From Lachnospiraceae bacterium (lineage in GTDB: Bacteria > Bacillota_A > Clostridia > Lachnospirales > Lachnospiraceae), in NCBI GenBank assembly GCA_017523185.1, contig JAFWXB010000220.1, forward strand, positions 1-7,378: 7,378 bases of DNA, read 5' to 3'. A model generated the notes under the pieces. That model was not told where the DNA came from. It ran no database searches and was given only the letters and a program-made list of their open reading frames with translations. Below are positions 1-6,285 of this stretch, piece after piece. Within the stretch, counting starts at the first letter, position 1. The number at the start of each line of letters is the position of its first letter. The position numbers and the translations under genes were made by a program.

Positions 1-2
1 GT

Positions 3-107
3 TATCAGCATCTACAGCAAGCAATCCGAAAAGAAAAGGTAACAAAACTGTATATTTCTATCCGTGAAGGAATGCTTTTAGATGATGTATTACAGCTCGT
101 AGGATAA
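3..107 (+). CDS. C-terminal fragment of an unrecognised protein (5' end outside window)
   Basis: One frame stays open from the left edge to a TAA at 105-107 and gives about 34 residues ending in ...LYISIREGMLLDDVLQLVG. The other two + frames close at 40-42 and 64-66, so this is the only + frame open through to 107. The tail is charged and then amphipathic (QQAIRKEKVTK, then a hydrophobic LLDDVLQLV helix), as expected for a soluble protein. I do not recognise the family, and 34 residues are too few to name one. It ends 8 bases before the left copy of a diverged direct repeat (115-134) and is followed by two hairpins that lack a T-run. It could equally be the last gene of a small mobile element or an ordinary chromosomal gene. 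Confidence 0.5.
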   Translation, partial: YQHLQQAIRKEKVTKLYISIREGMLLDDVLQLVG

Positions 108-114
108 TTTTGTG

Positions 115-134
115 CAATTTTCAGTATTTGCTCA
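115..134. repeat. Left copy of a diverged direct repeat flanking the orf60/xre patch
   Basis: The bases CAATTTTCAGTATTTGCTCA recur at 948-965 as an 18-base copy lacking two T's and with G changed to A, so 17 of the 18 aligned bases agree. The two copies bracket the hairpins, the orf60 gene, the bidirectional terminator and the xre gene. Direct repeats at the edges of a small gene patch can be attachment or target-site scars, but no integrase or transposase is visible. The sequence is also AT-rich enough for a partial chance match. Confidence 0.35.
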
Positions 135-188
135 ATTATAGTTTTAAACTTATGTCAAATAATACTTTTCTCACTTTTTCAAAAACAG

Positions 189-241
189 CGTTCACTCGAA
201 AATTCACTATTTTCTCGTGAACGCAAGCTGCTTCGCAGCTT
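189..241. repeat. Two adjacent palindromes (hairpin pair)
   Basis: The first palindrome (189-223) has arms CGTTCAC/GTGAACG and GAAAAT/ATTTTC, separated by a symmetric TC/TC internal loop around a TCACT loop. The second (225-241) has perfect 7-bp arms AAGCTGC/GCAGCTT around TTC. They lie one base apart and are more GC-rich than their surroundings. Neither is followed by a T-run on +, so they are poor intrinsic terminators for the upstream fragment. A cruciform-forming palindromic unit, a mobile-element end or an mRNA 3' stabiliser are all possible. I cannot choose between these from one copy. Confidence 0.6.
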
Positions 242-308
242 ATAAGAATACACATTCTCATTATTTTACTTTAAATATAAAACATCACATACGATTTCCC
301 ACTAAAAT

Positions 309-338
309 TTTACACTAAAACCTTATATTCTTTATAAA
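309..338 (+). promoter_or_regulatory. Candidate sigma-A promoter of orf60
   Basis: A -35 box TTTACA (309-314, 5 of 6 to consensus) and a -10 box TATAAA (333-338, 5 of 6) are separated by 18 bases. Transcription would start near 345, giving a leader of roughly 48 bases before the ATG at 393. The match is good, but the region is AT-rich, so chance resemblance is a real risk. Confidence 0.45.
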
Positions 339-379
339 AAGCAATCTATAAAAAAGGCTCCGCCTACGGGTGTAAAAGT

Positions 380-387
380 GGAGGTGA
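380..387 (+). promoter_or_regulatory. Strong ribosome binding site that fixes the orf60 start
   Basis: GGAGGTGA matches the 16S rRNA anti-Shine-Dalgarno perfectly. It lies 8 bases (from GGAGG) before the ATG at 393. It also overlaps the in-frame GTG at 378 and sits too close to the ATG at 387, so 393 is the likely start and the longer reading is unlikely. Confidence 0.75.
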
Positions 388-392
388 TGAAC

Positions 393-575
393 ATGAATAA
401 AGAACATTTACAAATTGCTTTACAACTTGCACGTATGTATGGCGTAGCCGAAACATTGAATCCAATGAAACAGATGGATTCTAACAGCTTTGTAACTATG
501 ATACTTGAATGGACAGATAATTATATAAAGTCCAATGAAACAGATATTGTAGAATACTTTAATAAGCTGTTTTAA
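393..575 (+). CDS. Small hypothetical protein, 60 residues
   Basis: The product begins MNKEHLQIALQLARMYG and ends ...DIVEYFNKLF. It has no signal peptide, membrane segment or cysteine. It looks like a compact, mainly helical, acidic soluble protein: helix about 3-17, a loop rich in N/M/S at about 24-35, a helix about 36-50 (FVTMILEWTDNYIKS), and a final amphipathic helix. I do not recognise the family and assign no function. The start is chosen from the perfect GGAGGTGA site 8 bases upstream; an in-frame GTG at 378 would add five residues but lies upstream of and inside that site. A candidate promoter is at 309-338. It is convergent with an Xre-type regulator and shares its terminator. Small proteins of this kind beside short Xre regulators are common in accessory DNA of Clostridia, so an accessory origin is plausible but unproven. 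Confidence 0.65.
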   Translation: MNKEHLQIALQLARMYGVAETLNPMKQMDSNSFVTMILEWTDNYIKSNETDIVEYFNKLF

Positions 576-581
576 AAATTC

Positions 582-618
582 AAAAAAGCTCGACTTTATA
601 CAAAAGTCGAGCTTTTTT
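582..618. terminator. Bidirectional intrinsic terminator between orf60 and xre
   Basis: A perfect 16-bp stem (582-597 with 603-618, core AAGCTCGACTT/AAGTCGAGCTT) closes a 5-base loop. It has a run of A's on the left and T's on the right, so it works as a terminator in both directions. It lies 6 bases after the orf60 stop. The xre stop codon (617-619) overlaps its right edge, so both convergent genes end here. Confidence 0.92.
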
Positions 619-829
619 ATTCTATTTTATCCTGTGGTACATACTCAAGAATTTCTGAAACTGAACAGTCCAAAACTTCACATAATACATTTAATGTCTT
701 TGTCGTAATAGCTTCTCCATGTTTAATACGATGTATTGTATTAGCAGGTATACCATGTTTAAATATTAAACTATATTCCGAAACATTCTTCTTAAACATT
801 GTCTCAAAAAGAGGTTGATAACTTATCAT
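617..829 (-). CDS. Short Xre/Cro-C1-type helix-turn-helix regulator, 70 residues
   Basis: This is a single-domain DNA-binding protein in the cytoplasm, probably a repressor. The fold is recognisable from a helix at about 5-14, the helix-turn-helix at about 17-38 (SEYSLIFKHG, turn, then recognition helix PANTIHRIKHG), and the typical follow-on TTKTLNVLCEVLDCSVSEILEYVP, as in short Xre proteins widespread in Firmicutes. There is no effector or protease domain, and 70 residues is normal for this subtype. The start is supported by AAAAGGAG at 839-846, about 9 bases upstream. A weak promoter overlapped by a small dyad is upstream (884-916), which would fit autorepression. The gene is convergent with orf60, so the two are not an antitoxin-toxin operon. 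Its targets are unknown; the degV promoter operator at 1117-1133 is one nearby candidate. Confidence 0.88.
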   Translation of the reverse strand: MISYQPLFETMFKKNVSEYSLIFKHGIPANTIHRIKHGEAITTKTLNVLCEVLDCSVSEILEYVPQDKIE

Positions 830-883
830 TCTAAATTTCTCCTTTTGAAAAATCTTAACATACTTCTTATCTTGATTATGCTA

Positions 884-916
884 AATATATTAAGTATATT
901 CCATATTCATTGGCAA
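884..916 (-). promoter_or_regulatory. Candidate xre promoter with overlapping dyad
   Basis: On the minus strand, TTGCCA (911-916, 5 of 6 to the -35 consensus) is followed after 16 bases by CTTAAT (889-894, 4 of 6 to the -10). The dyad AATATA-N5-TATATT at 884-900 covers the -10. An Xre-type protein binding there would shut off its own gene. The boxes are modest and the DNA is very AT-rich, so this is tentative. Confidence 0.3.
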
Positions 917-947
917 TTTTAACTAAATATGAAGCAATATGCACAAT

Positions 948-965
948 CAATTCAATATTTGCTCA
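948..965. repeat. Right copy of the diverged direct repeat flanking the orf60/xre patch
   Basis: CAATTCAATATTTGCTCA is the partner of 115-134, 833 bases away start to start and in the same orientation. It matches at 17 of 18 positions once a 2-base gap is allowed. It lies in the long gap upstream of xre. The rest of the 830-1283 gap holds the candidate xre promoter, the degV promoter region and otherwise plain AT-rich DNA with no further gene that I can see. Confidence 0.35.
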
Positions 966-1116
966 TAACTAAATAAAAACATATTATTTTTATACCCAAA
1001 TTATACCTATTAAATTTATATGATTAAAAAATATGCTTATTTTAATAAGACACCTAATTAATTACCACATTAACAATCCTTCTTTTGATATTCGGAAAAA
1101 ATATTCCTTAAATTTC

Positions 1117-1162
1117 GTAGTTTTTAAAACTACTTGACGAGGAATTAAATAACTGATAATAT
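1117..1162 (+). promoter_or_regulatory. Candidate degV promoter with an operator-like inverted repeat
   Basis: GTAGTTTT-T-AAAACTAC (1117-1133) is a perfect 8-bp inverted repeat around one base. It directly abuts TTGACG (1134-1139, 5 of 6 to the -35 consensus). TAATAT at 1157-1162 lies 17 bases on; GATAAT at 1155-1160 is an alternative with 15-base spacing. Transcription would give a leader of about 115 bases to the degV ATG. The placement suggests a regulator site at the promoter's upstream edge. The regulator is not identified. A second -10-like TATAAT at 1255-1260 lies too close to the ribosome binding site to be convincing. Confidence 0.4.
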
Positions 1163-1283
1163 AGTTATTATAATTACACTATTAATATTTATTTGTGAAT
1201 TACCATATATTATAAATTTAACAATATATTTCTATTTTTGATGATATGTAATATTATAATTCATAACGAAAAAGGAGAATCTT

Positions 1284-2114
1284 ATGAAAATTAGAATTGT
1301 AGCAGACTCAAGTGCAAACTTACGCACAACAGCAGACAAACACATTATTTCAGTACCACTTAAAATTACTACTGACAAGAAAGAATATGTAGATGATGAA
1401 TCTTTAGATATTGAAGTTATGATTCGTGAATTGGCTTCTTACAAAGGTCGTTCCGGAACTGCTTGTCCTGGTACCGGTGATTGGTTGGAGGCATTTGGTG
1501 ATGCTGATTGGGTATTTGCTATTACAATTACAAGTACATTATCCGGTTCTTACAACGCAGCTCGTGTCGCAAAAGAAGAATATGAAAGCGAATATCCAAA
1601 CCGTAAAGTATGTTTAATCGACTCATTATCTGCCGGTGCTGAATTAAAACTTATTCAAGAAAAAATAGAAGAATTAGTTGCAGAAGGACATGATTTTGAT
1701 ACAATTTGTAATAAAATCACAGACTACCAAAAACATACACATTTAATATTTTGCTTAAAATCTCTTACAAACCTTGCAAATAATGGTCGTGTAAATCCGG
1801 CAGTTGCTAAAATTGCAGGTGTATTGAATATTCATGTTGTTGGAATCGCAAGTGACCATGGAGACTTAGAACAAAGAGAAAAAGCCCGTGGAGAAAAGAA
1901 AGCCATTTCTGCAATCGTAAAATTAATGAAAGAATTAAATTACAATGGCAAAAAAGTTATTATCGACCATTGTTTGAATGAAACAGATGCTTCTAAATTA
2001 AAAGAAATTCTCTTAAAAGAATTTCCATCTGCAAATATCAAACTTGCTCCGACTTATGGATTATGCAGTTTCTATGCCGAAAAAGGTGGTTTAATGGTAG
2101 GATTTGAAGATTAA
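1284..2114 (+). CDS. DegV-family (EDD fold) fatty-acid-binding protein, 276 residues
   Basis: DegV proteins bind a single fatty acid; in Firmicutes, FakB members of this family present it to the FakA kinase for acyl-phosphate formation. Whether this one is a FakB is not shown. The family is recognised from the N-terminal IVADSSANL (about 5-13), the signature TITSTLSGSYNAA (81-93), CLIDSLSAGAE (110-120), and the domain-2 element LTNLANNGRVNPAVAKIAGVLNI (161-183). The length matches the usual 275-290. The segment that is often TSQPS-like reads SGTACPGTGDW here (57-67), and the C-terminal GLCSFYAEKGGLMVGFED departs from the common GPG-type ending, so it may be a divergent subfamily. The protein is soluble, with no signal peptide. 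AAAGGAG at 1271-1277, 6 bases from the ATG, fixes the start. It looks monocistronic, with a promoter region at 1117-1162 and a terminator at 2183-2229. No fakA lies nearby. Confidence 0.93.
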   Translation: MKIRIVADSSANLRTTADKHIISVPLKITTDKKEYVDDESLDIEVMIRELASYKGRSGTACPGTGDWLEAFGDADWVFAITITSTLSGSYNAARVAKEEYESEYPNRKVCLIDSLSAGAELKLIQEKIEELVAEGHDFDTICNKITDYQKHTHLIFCLKSLTNLANNGRVNPAVAKIAGVLNIHVVGIASDHGDLEQREKARGEKKAISAIVKLMKELNYNGKKVIIDHCLNETDASKLKEILLKEFPSANIKLAPTYGLCSFYAEKGGLMVGFED

Positions 2115-2182
2115 ATCTAATAACTGCTTTACGATTTATCAAATAAAGCTTGCAACTCTATTTAGGTTAAAATAACATAAAA

Positions 2183-2229
2183 AAGTCAATATATACAAAA
2201 ATGTATTAAAAATTTGTATATATTGGCTT
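2183..2229. terminator. Terminator between the convergent degV and yyaL-like genes
   Basis: Arms 2185-2199 and 2213-2227 (GTCAATATATACAAA with TTTGTATATATTGGC) pair over 15 bp with one G-T wobble, extended by A-T pairs at both outer edges, around a 13-base loop. A's precede the stem and a T-rich tail (CTTCTTTAT) follows. It lies about 70 bases after the degV stop and 40 bases beyond the yyaL-like stop, so it probably serves both. The stem is AT-rich, so it is weaker than the 582-618 terminator. Confidence 0.75.
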
Positions 2230-2268
2230 CTTTATATGAATCATTAAAGCAAATATTGCCATCTGATT

Positions 2269-4386
2269 TTATTTTATTCCATTTAATTGATTTACTGGTG
2301 GCTTACAGCTTCTTCCTTCACATATATAATAGGTGGTTTTATTATTTTTCAATGCATATTCTTCTGTTGGTTCTTCTAATATACGAATAATTGTATGCAA
2401 TGGAATTTTACAAGCTATTCCCCGTAAATCTTGCTTTTCTTTTTCTACAATCGTAATGGTATTTGGTTCATCAAAAAAATCTAATAATGCTATTAAAAAC
2501 ATTGCATACCCTGCAGGATATCGAATAGCTTCTTTACTTATAAAATCCAACTGCTCTTTTGCAAGTTGTTTGTATTTCTCTTTTCTAGTAATGTGAAATA
2601 ATTGTACCAAATTATATGCCATCATGGAATTTCCACTTGGTACTGCCCCATCATATATTTCTTTTGGACGTAAAATCAAATGTTCATTCTCTTTACCATA
2701 TAAAAAGAATCCATGTTGCTTTTTATCATAAAACTCCACACATACTTTCTTGCAAAAATATTCTGCTTTTTCCAAATATACTTTTTCTAAAGTTGCTTCA
2801 TATAAAGAAAGTAATGCAAAAATTTCATTTGCATAATCATCTAAAAAGCCTTTTGCACCATGTTTTCCATCTCGATAACTAACAAATAATTCCAGAGTTA
2901 TTTTCTTGTCAGAAAGATTACTTTCTATAAAATATTGTGCTTTTTTGGCTGTATCTAAATAAATTTCTTTTCCAGTAACACGATATAATTGACACATGGC
3001 AGAAATCATTAACCCATTCCATGCAGTTAATATTTTATCATCTAAATGAAGGGAATGACGTTTTTTACGATATTCATATAGTTTTAATTTTTCTTCTCCA
3101 AATAATCTACTCCATTCCGTTATTTTTATATTATCGATATTGAAATCTTGTGACTTTTTTGTATCAAAAGTGTTTTTATTAGTATTTGATTCATTTAATG
3201 TATTAATAATGTCATCAATTTCTTGATTTAACAAATTTAAAATATTTTTTCCCTCAAAATTCCCTTCTTCTGTTACATCAAAATATTTATTAAATGCTTT
3301 TCCTCTTATTTCTCCTAATACTTCTATAATTTCTTTTGGAGTAAATAAATAGTATTTGCCCTCTACCCCCTCACTATCTGCATCTTGTGCACTATAAAAA
3401 CCACCTTCTTTATATGTCATTTCTCTTAACACATAATTGGCTGTTTGTTCTGCCACTTCCAAATACAATATATTTTGTGTCATTTGATATGCTTTACTAT
3501 AAACCATGATTAAAAGTGCATTATCATAAAGCATCTTTTCAAAATGTGGTGCTAAAAAATACTTATCTGTGGAATAACGACTAAAACCACCTCCAATATG
3601 GTCAAAAATACCACCAAGATACATCTGTTGCAAGGTTTTTTCTACCATAGAAAAAATAGAATTATTATTACTTTTTTCTGTATATCGCATTAAAAATAAT
3701 AAATTATGAGGTGTTGGAAATTTAGGTGCATCTCCAAAACCACCATATGTTTTATCAAAAGTACGTTTATAAATTTCAACTGCTGTATCTGTAAGACGAA
3801 TATCTGCTTCTATTACTTTCTTTGATATATACCCTTTTTTTATAAAATCATTATCTGTTTTTGTGTTTTCTTCACTTTCTCTTAATTCTTGTCCTTTTAA
3901 AAATGATACAATTTCCTCTGCAGAATCTAGCAAAGTCTTTCTATCTGTTTTCCATTTTTCTGCAATGATTGTTAAAAGTTGCTCAAATCCAATCTGTCCA
4001 TAACGACTATATTTTGGAAAATACGTTCCTGCAAAAAAGGGTTTTTGTTCTGGTGTTATAAAAATACTTGTCGGCCAACCACCACTTCCTGTTAATGCCT
4101 GACAAACGGACATATAAATACTATCAATATCCGGACGCTCTTCTTTATCCACTTTAATAGAAATAAAATGCTTATTTAAAATTTCAGCAATCTCTTTATC
4201 TTCAAAACTTTCATGTGCCATTACATGACACCAATGACACGTACTATATCCAATACTTAAAAATATTGGTTTATCTTCTGCTTTTGCTTTTTGAAATGCT
4301 TCTTCACACCATGGATACCAATTTACCGGATTATTTACATGTTGAAGAAGATACGGACTTGTTTCGTTTTTTAAATGATTTTGCAT
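2269..4386 (-). CDS. yyaL: YyaL/DUF255-family thioredoxin-fold protein, 705 residues
   Basis: This family (bacterial YyaL, animal SPATA20) joins an N-terminal thioredoxin-like domain to an alpha/alpha-toroid resembling sugar epimerases. Its reaction is not established. Diagnostic elements are [17 protein letters not shown] (about 10-26), the [14 protein letters not shown] motif with the CxxC pair at 50-53, the cis-Pro segment [13 protein letters not shown] (about 100-112), [34 protein letters not shown] (about 264-289), [33 protein letters not shown] (about 447-462) and [10 protein letters not shown] (about 577-586). It has no signal peptide, so it is cytoplasmic. The length is typical. A polar N/T/K/D-rich stretch at about 388-420 looks like a lineage-specific loop. 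The start is supported by AAGGA about 8 bases upstream (4395-4399). It lies 193 bases downstream of the Rieske oxidoreductase gene on the same strand. No strong terminator is visible between them, so read-through is possible. Confidence 0.95.
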   Translation of the reverse strand: MQNHLKNETSPYLLQHVNNPVNWYPWCEEAFQKAKAEDKPIFLSIGYSTCHWCHVMAHESFEDKEIAEILNKHFISIKVDKEERPDIDSIYMSVCQALTGSGGWPTSIFITPEQKPFFAGTYFPKYSRYGQIGFEQLLTIIAEKWKTDRKTLLDSAEEIVSFLKGQELRESEENTKTDNDFIKKGYISKKVIEADIRLTDTAVEIYKRTFDKTYGGFGDAPKFPTPHNLLFLMRYTEKSNNNSIFSMVEKTLQQMYLGGIFDHIGGGFSRYSTDKYFLAPHFEKMLYDNALLIMVYSKAYQMTQNILYLEVAEQTANYVLREMTYKEGGFYSAQDADSEGVEGKYYLFTPKEIIEVLGEIRGKAFNKYFDVTEEGNFEGKNILNLLNQEIDDIINTLNESNTNKNTFDTKKSQDFNIDNIKITEWSRLFGEEKLKLYEYRKKRHSLHLDDKILTAWNGLMISAMCQLYRVTGKEIYLDTAKKAQYFIESNLSDKKITLELFVSYRDGKHGAKGFLDDYANEIFALLSLYEATLEKVYLEKAEYFCKKVCVEFYDKKQHGFFLYGKENEHLILRPKEIYDGAVPSGNSMMAYNLVQLFHITRKEKYKQLAKEQLDFISKEAIRYPAGYAMFLIALLDFFDEPNTITIVEKEKQDLRGIACKIPLHTIIRILEEPTEEYALKNNKTTYYICEGRSCKPPVNQLNGIK

Positions 4387-4425
4387 ATTCTATTTCCTTA
4401 TTTTTAATAATGATTTTCTTATAAT

Positions 4426-4554
4426 GCCAATTTACAACTTTTTCTTATAAGTATCTAAATTCCAAAAAATAATAAAAATATAGAAAATAAATTACTTATT
4501 TTGGCTATTATTTGATAAAACTAAGATTAAAAATTAACAAGTTGTAAAGTAGGC
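4426..4554. repeat. Short AT-rich segment with matching inverted ends
   Basis: TTTACAACTT (4431-4440) and AAGTTGTAAA (4539-4548) form a perfect 10-bp inverted repeat 98 bases apart. An outer GCC (4426-4428) and GGC (4552-4554) extend it to about 13 pairs with a one-base bulge. The inside is about 100 bases of plain AT-rich DNA. The arrangement resembles a tiny MITE-like insertion or a long-range mRNA stem between the two minus-strand genes. No clear target-site duplication is seen. An 11-base direct repeat, TTTTCTTATAA, occurs at 4414-4424 and 4440-4450 across the left end. Confidence 0.4.
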
Positions 4555-4579
4555 TTCTAATAATAACATAAATATTTAA

Positions 4580-5998
4580 TTATTCTTTAATAGGTAAATC
4601 TCCTATTGCCGGATTATCAATTAATTCTCCTTCTTTTGTAAAACGAGAACCATGACATGGGCAATCCCAGGAATGTTCTTGTGGATTATATTTTAAAGCA
4701 CAGCCCATATGTGGACATCTTTTTGTTGTTGGAGTCAACAAATTTGTAATTGATTCCAATCCATTCAAAAAAAGTTGTGGATGTAACATACTACGAGATG
4801 GAGAAAAAACTTCTCTATAAGGATTTTCTTTTTCAAGAATAAAATCGGTAAGAATTTGTGCTGATACCATAGAAGATGTCATTCCCCATTTGTTAAATCC
4901 TGTTGCTACATACCAATCCTTCGTATGTGCTGAATAATGTCCGATATAAGGAACACTATCCAATGTCATACAGTCCTGTGTTGCCCAACGATATTTTTCT
5001 TTTGCATTCGGATAATATTTCTTGGCAAATTGTTCCAATTCTTTCCAATTTCCCCCTTTTTTCCCAGTACGATGAGAACCACCACCAAGTAATAATAAAT
5101 CTTTATAATTTCGAAAAGAAAGACCTTTTTTTGACGCATCCACATACATTCCATGTACATCTTGGGCATTTTCATAGGCAATTACATAAGAACGATGTTG
5201 ATACATTTTCAAAAAATAACTACCATGTGTATTTAAAATTGGAAAATGTGTTGCTACAACTATTTTTTTTGCAGTAATACAACCATGTTTGGTAATTGCA
5301 ATATTTTCTAATACTTCCTTTACTTTTGTGTGTTCATAAATTGTTAAATCCTTTGCAATTCCATATAAAAATTTGAGTGGATGAAATTCTGCTTGTTCTT
5401 TAAATTTTACTGCTCCTTGTATCGTAAAAGGCAATGGTAGTTCTTCTAAAAATTCAACATTGTAACTTAATCGTTCCAATGCTCGTATTTCTTTTTCACA
5501 ACTTGCTCTATCATTTAACGAATATACAAAAGAATCCTTTACTGTAAAATCACAATCTATATGATTACAAAGTTTTTGAAATTCCTTTAAAGCCTTATTG
5601 TTAGCATCCAAATACATTCGAGCTTTTTCTTTTCCAAATTTACTTAACAAAGTTTCATAAATTAATCCATGTTGAGATGTAATTTTTGCCGTCGTATTTT
5701 TAGTAATCCCACTTCCAATTTCACTCGCTTCTACCAAAACATAATCTACACCTTTTTGTTTTAAGAAATAAGCACATAAAACACCTGCCATTCCACCACC
5801 AATAATTAAGACATCTGTTTTTATATCTTTTTCTAATTGTGGAAAAGATATTTTTGTATTTATCTTCGTAGAACTATTTATATTATCTGCACTTATTTTT
5901 ATATCTTGTTTTTCTTTTTTATTTTTATTTTGACTTGTTTTTTGATTACATAAAGATGCAATATCAATATCTACTGTTTTTGACCATACCGAACTCAT
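4580..5998 (-). CDS. yhfW: FAD-dependent oxidoreductase with C-terminal Rieske [2Fe-2S] domain, 472 residues
   Basis: This is a DAO-type flavoprotein fused to a Rieske iron-sulfur domain, the architecture of B. subtilis YhfW, whose substrate is unknown. The FAD-binding Rossmann start TDVLIIGGGMAGVLCAYFL has its glycine motif at about 67-72 and an acidic strand end at E90 (VLVEAS). The C-terminal flavin part carries WATQDCMTLDSVPYIGHY and DWYVATGFNKWGMTSSMVSAQIL. The Rieske motifs are CPHMGC (C428, H430, C433) and CPCHGSRF (C446, C448, H449). All four cluster ligands and both disulfide-type cysteines are present. It has no signal peptide or membrane segment, so it is cytosolic. Residues about 19-56 form a Lys/Asn/Ser-rich low-complexity insert between the MSSVW start and FPQLEKD. 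The start is supported by GAGGTGA (6003-6009). Electrons probably pass between flavin and cluster, with an unknown partner. Confidence 0.93.
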   Translation of the reverse strand: MSSVWSKTVDIDIASLCNQKTSQNKNKKEKQDIKISADNINSSTKINTKISFPQLEKDIKTDVLIIGGGMAGVLCAYFLKQKGVDYVLVEASEIGSGITKNTTAKITSQHGLIYETLLSKFGKEKARMYLDANNKALKEFQKLCNHIDCDFTVKDSFVYSLNDRASCEKEIRALERLSYNVEFLEELPLPFTIQGAVKFKEQAEFHPLKFLYGIAKDLTIYEHTKVKEVLENIAITKHGCITAKKIVVATHFPILNTHGSYFLKMYQHRSYVIAYENAQDVHGMYVDASKKGLSFRNYKDLLLLGGGSHRTGKKGGNWKELEQFAKKYYPNAKEKYRWATQDCMTLDSVPYIGHYSAHTKDWYVATGFNKWGMTSSMVSAQILTDFILEKENPYREVFSPSRSMLHPQLFLNGLESITNLLTPTTKRCPHMGCALKYNPQEHSWDCPCHGSRFTKEGELIDNPAIGDLPIKE

Positions 5999-6029
5999 AT
6001 TTTCACCTCAAAATTAGTATGACTAAAAA

Positions 6030-6057
6030 TTTTTTATTTATAACTATAAATAAAAAA
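6030..6057. promoter_or_regulatory. Perfect AT-only dyad upstream of the Rieske oxidoreductase gene
   Basis: Two 13-base arms, TTTTTTATTTATA and TATAAATAAAAAA, surround AC. The dyad begins 31 bases upstream of the oxidoreductase ATG, between its ribosome binding site and the region where its promoter should lie. In RNA it would be a weak A-U hairpin in the 5' leader; in DNA it could be an operator or a terminator for transcripts in either direction. On the minus strand a weak promoter (TAGACA, 18 bases, TATGTT, near 6060-6090) lies just beyond it. Confidence 0.45.
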
Positions 6058-6223
6058 ATATAACATATTACACCAAAATATGCTTTGTCTATCTGCTATA
6101 CAAAACCATCTATGATTATAGTCATCAAACTCATATTATTTTATATAAATTTTATAAACTTTTTTTCAAAATAAGATATAATATTTTATAAATAAAAGAA
6201 ATATTCATCTTTTTATTACTTAT

Positions 6224-6270
6224 AACACATAATTACTTTATCGTTTGTATGATATATCTACAATTTGTAT
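6224..6270. repeat. Imperfect direct repeat, copy A, upstream of the hydrolase gene
   Basis: This 47-base copy begins AACACATAATTACTTTATC and aligns with 6286-6334 at roughly 80 percent identity with one 2-base gap. In the first 19 bases only one position differs. The copies repeat every 62-64 bases in the same orientation, in the divergent control region between the oxidoreductase and hydrolase genes. The conserved left half could be a paired regulator site. The rest of the 5999-6379 gap is AT-rich, with the dyad at 6030-6057 and no gene that I can see. Confidence 0.6.
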
Positions 6271-6285
6271 TTATTATTTTCCTGC

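Noticed and set aside
393..829. Toxin-antitoxin pair made of orf60 and xre
   Set aside because: The genes are convergent with a strong shared terminator rather than co-transcribed, and orf60 resembles no toxin I know.
1255..1260. TATAAT as the degV -10 box
   Set aside because: It is only 11 bases before the ribosome binding site and has no acceptable -35 at 16-18 bases upstream.
2333..2882. Open frames on + opposite the yyaL-like gene
   Set aside because: They lie antisense to a conserved, well-matched protein, show no ribosome binding site, and encode low-complexity Phe/Leu/His/Ser-rich products typical of the reverse of Lys/Glu-rich genes.
4903..5277. Open frame of 124 codons on + opposite the flavin-Rieske gene, and a shorter frame on - at 4966-5181
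   Set aside because: Both overlap the conserved flavoprotein in other frames, have no recognisable domain, and follow from AT-rich codon use in the real gene.
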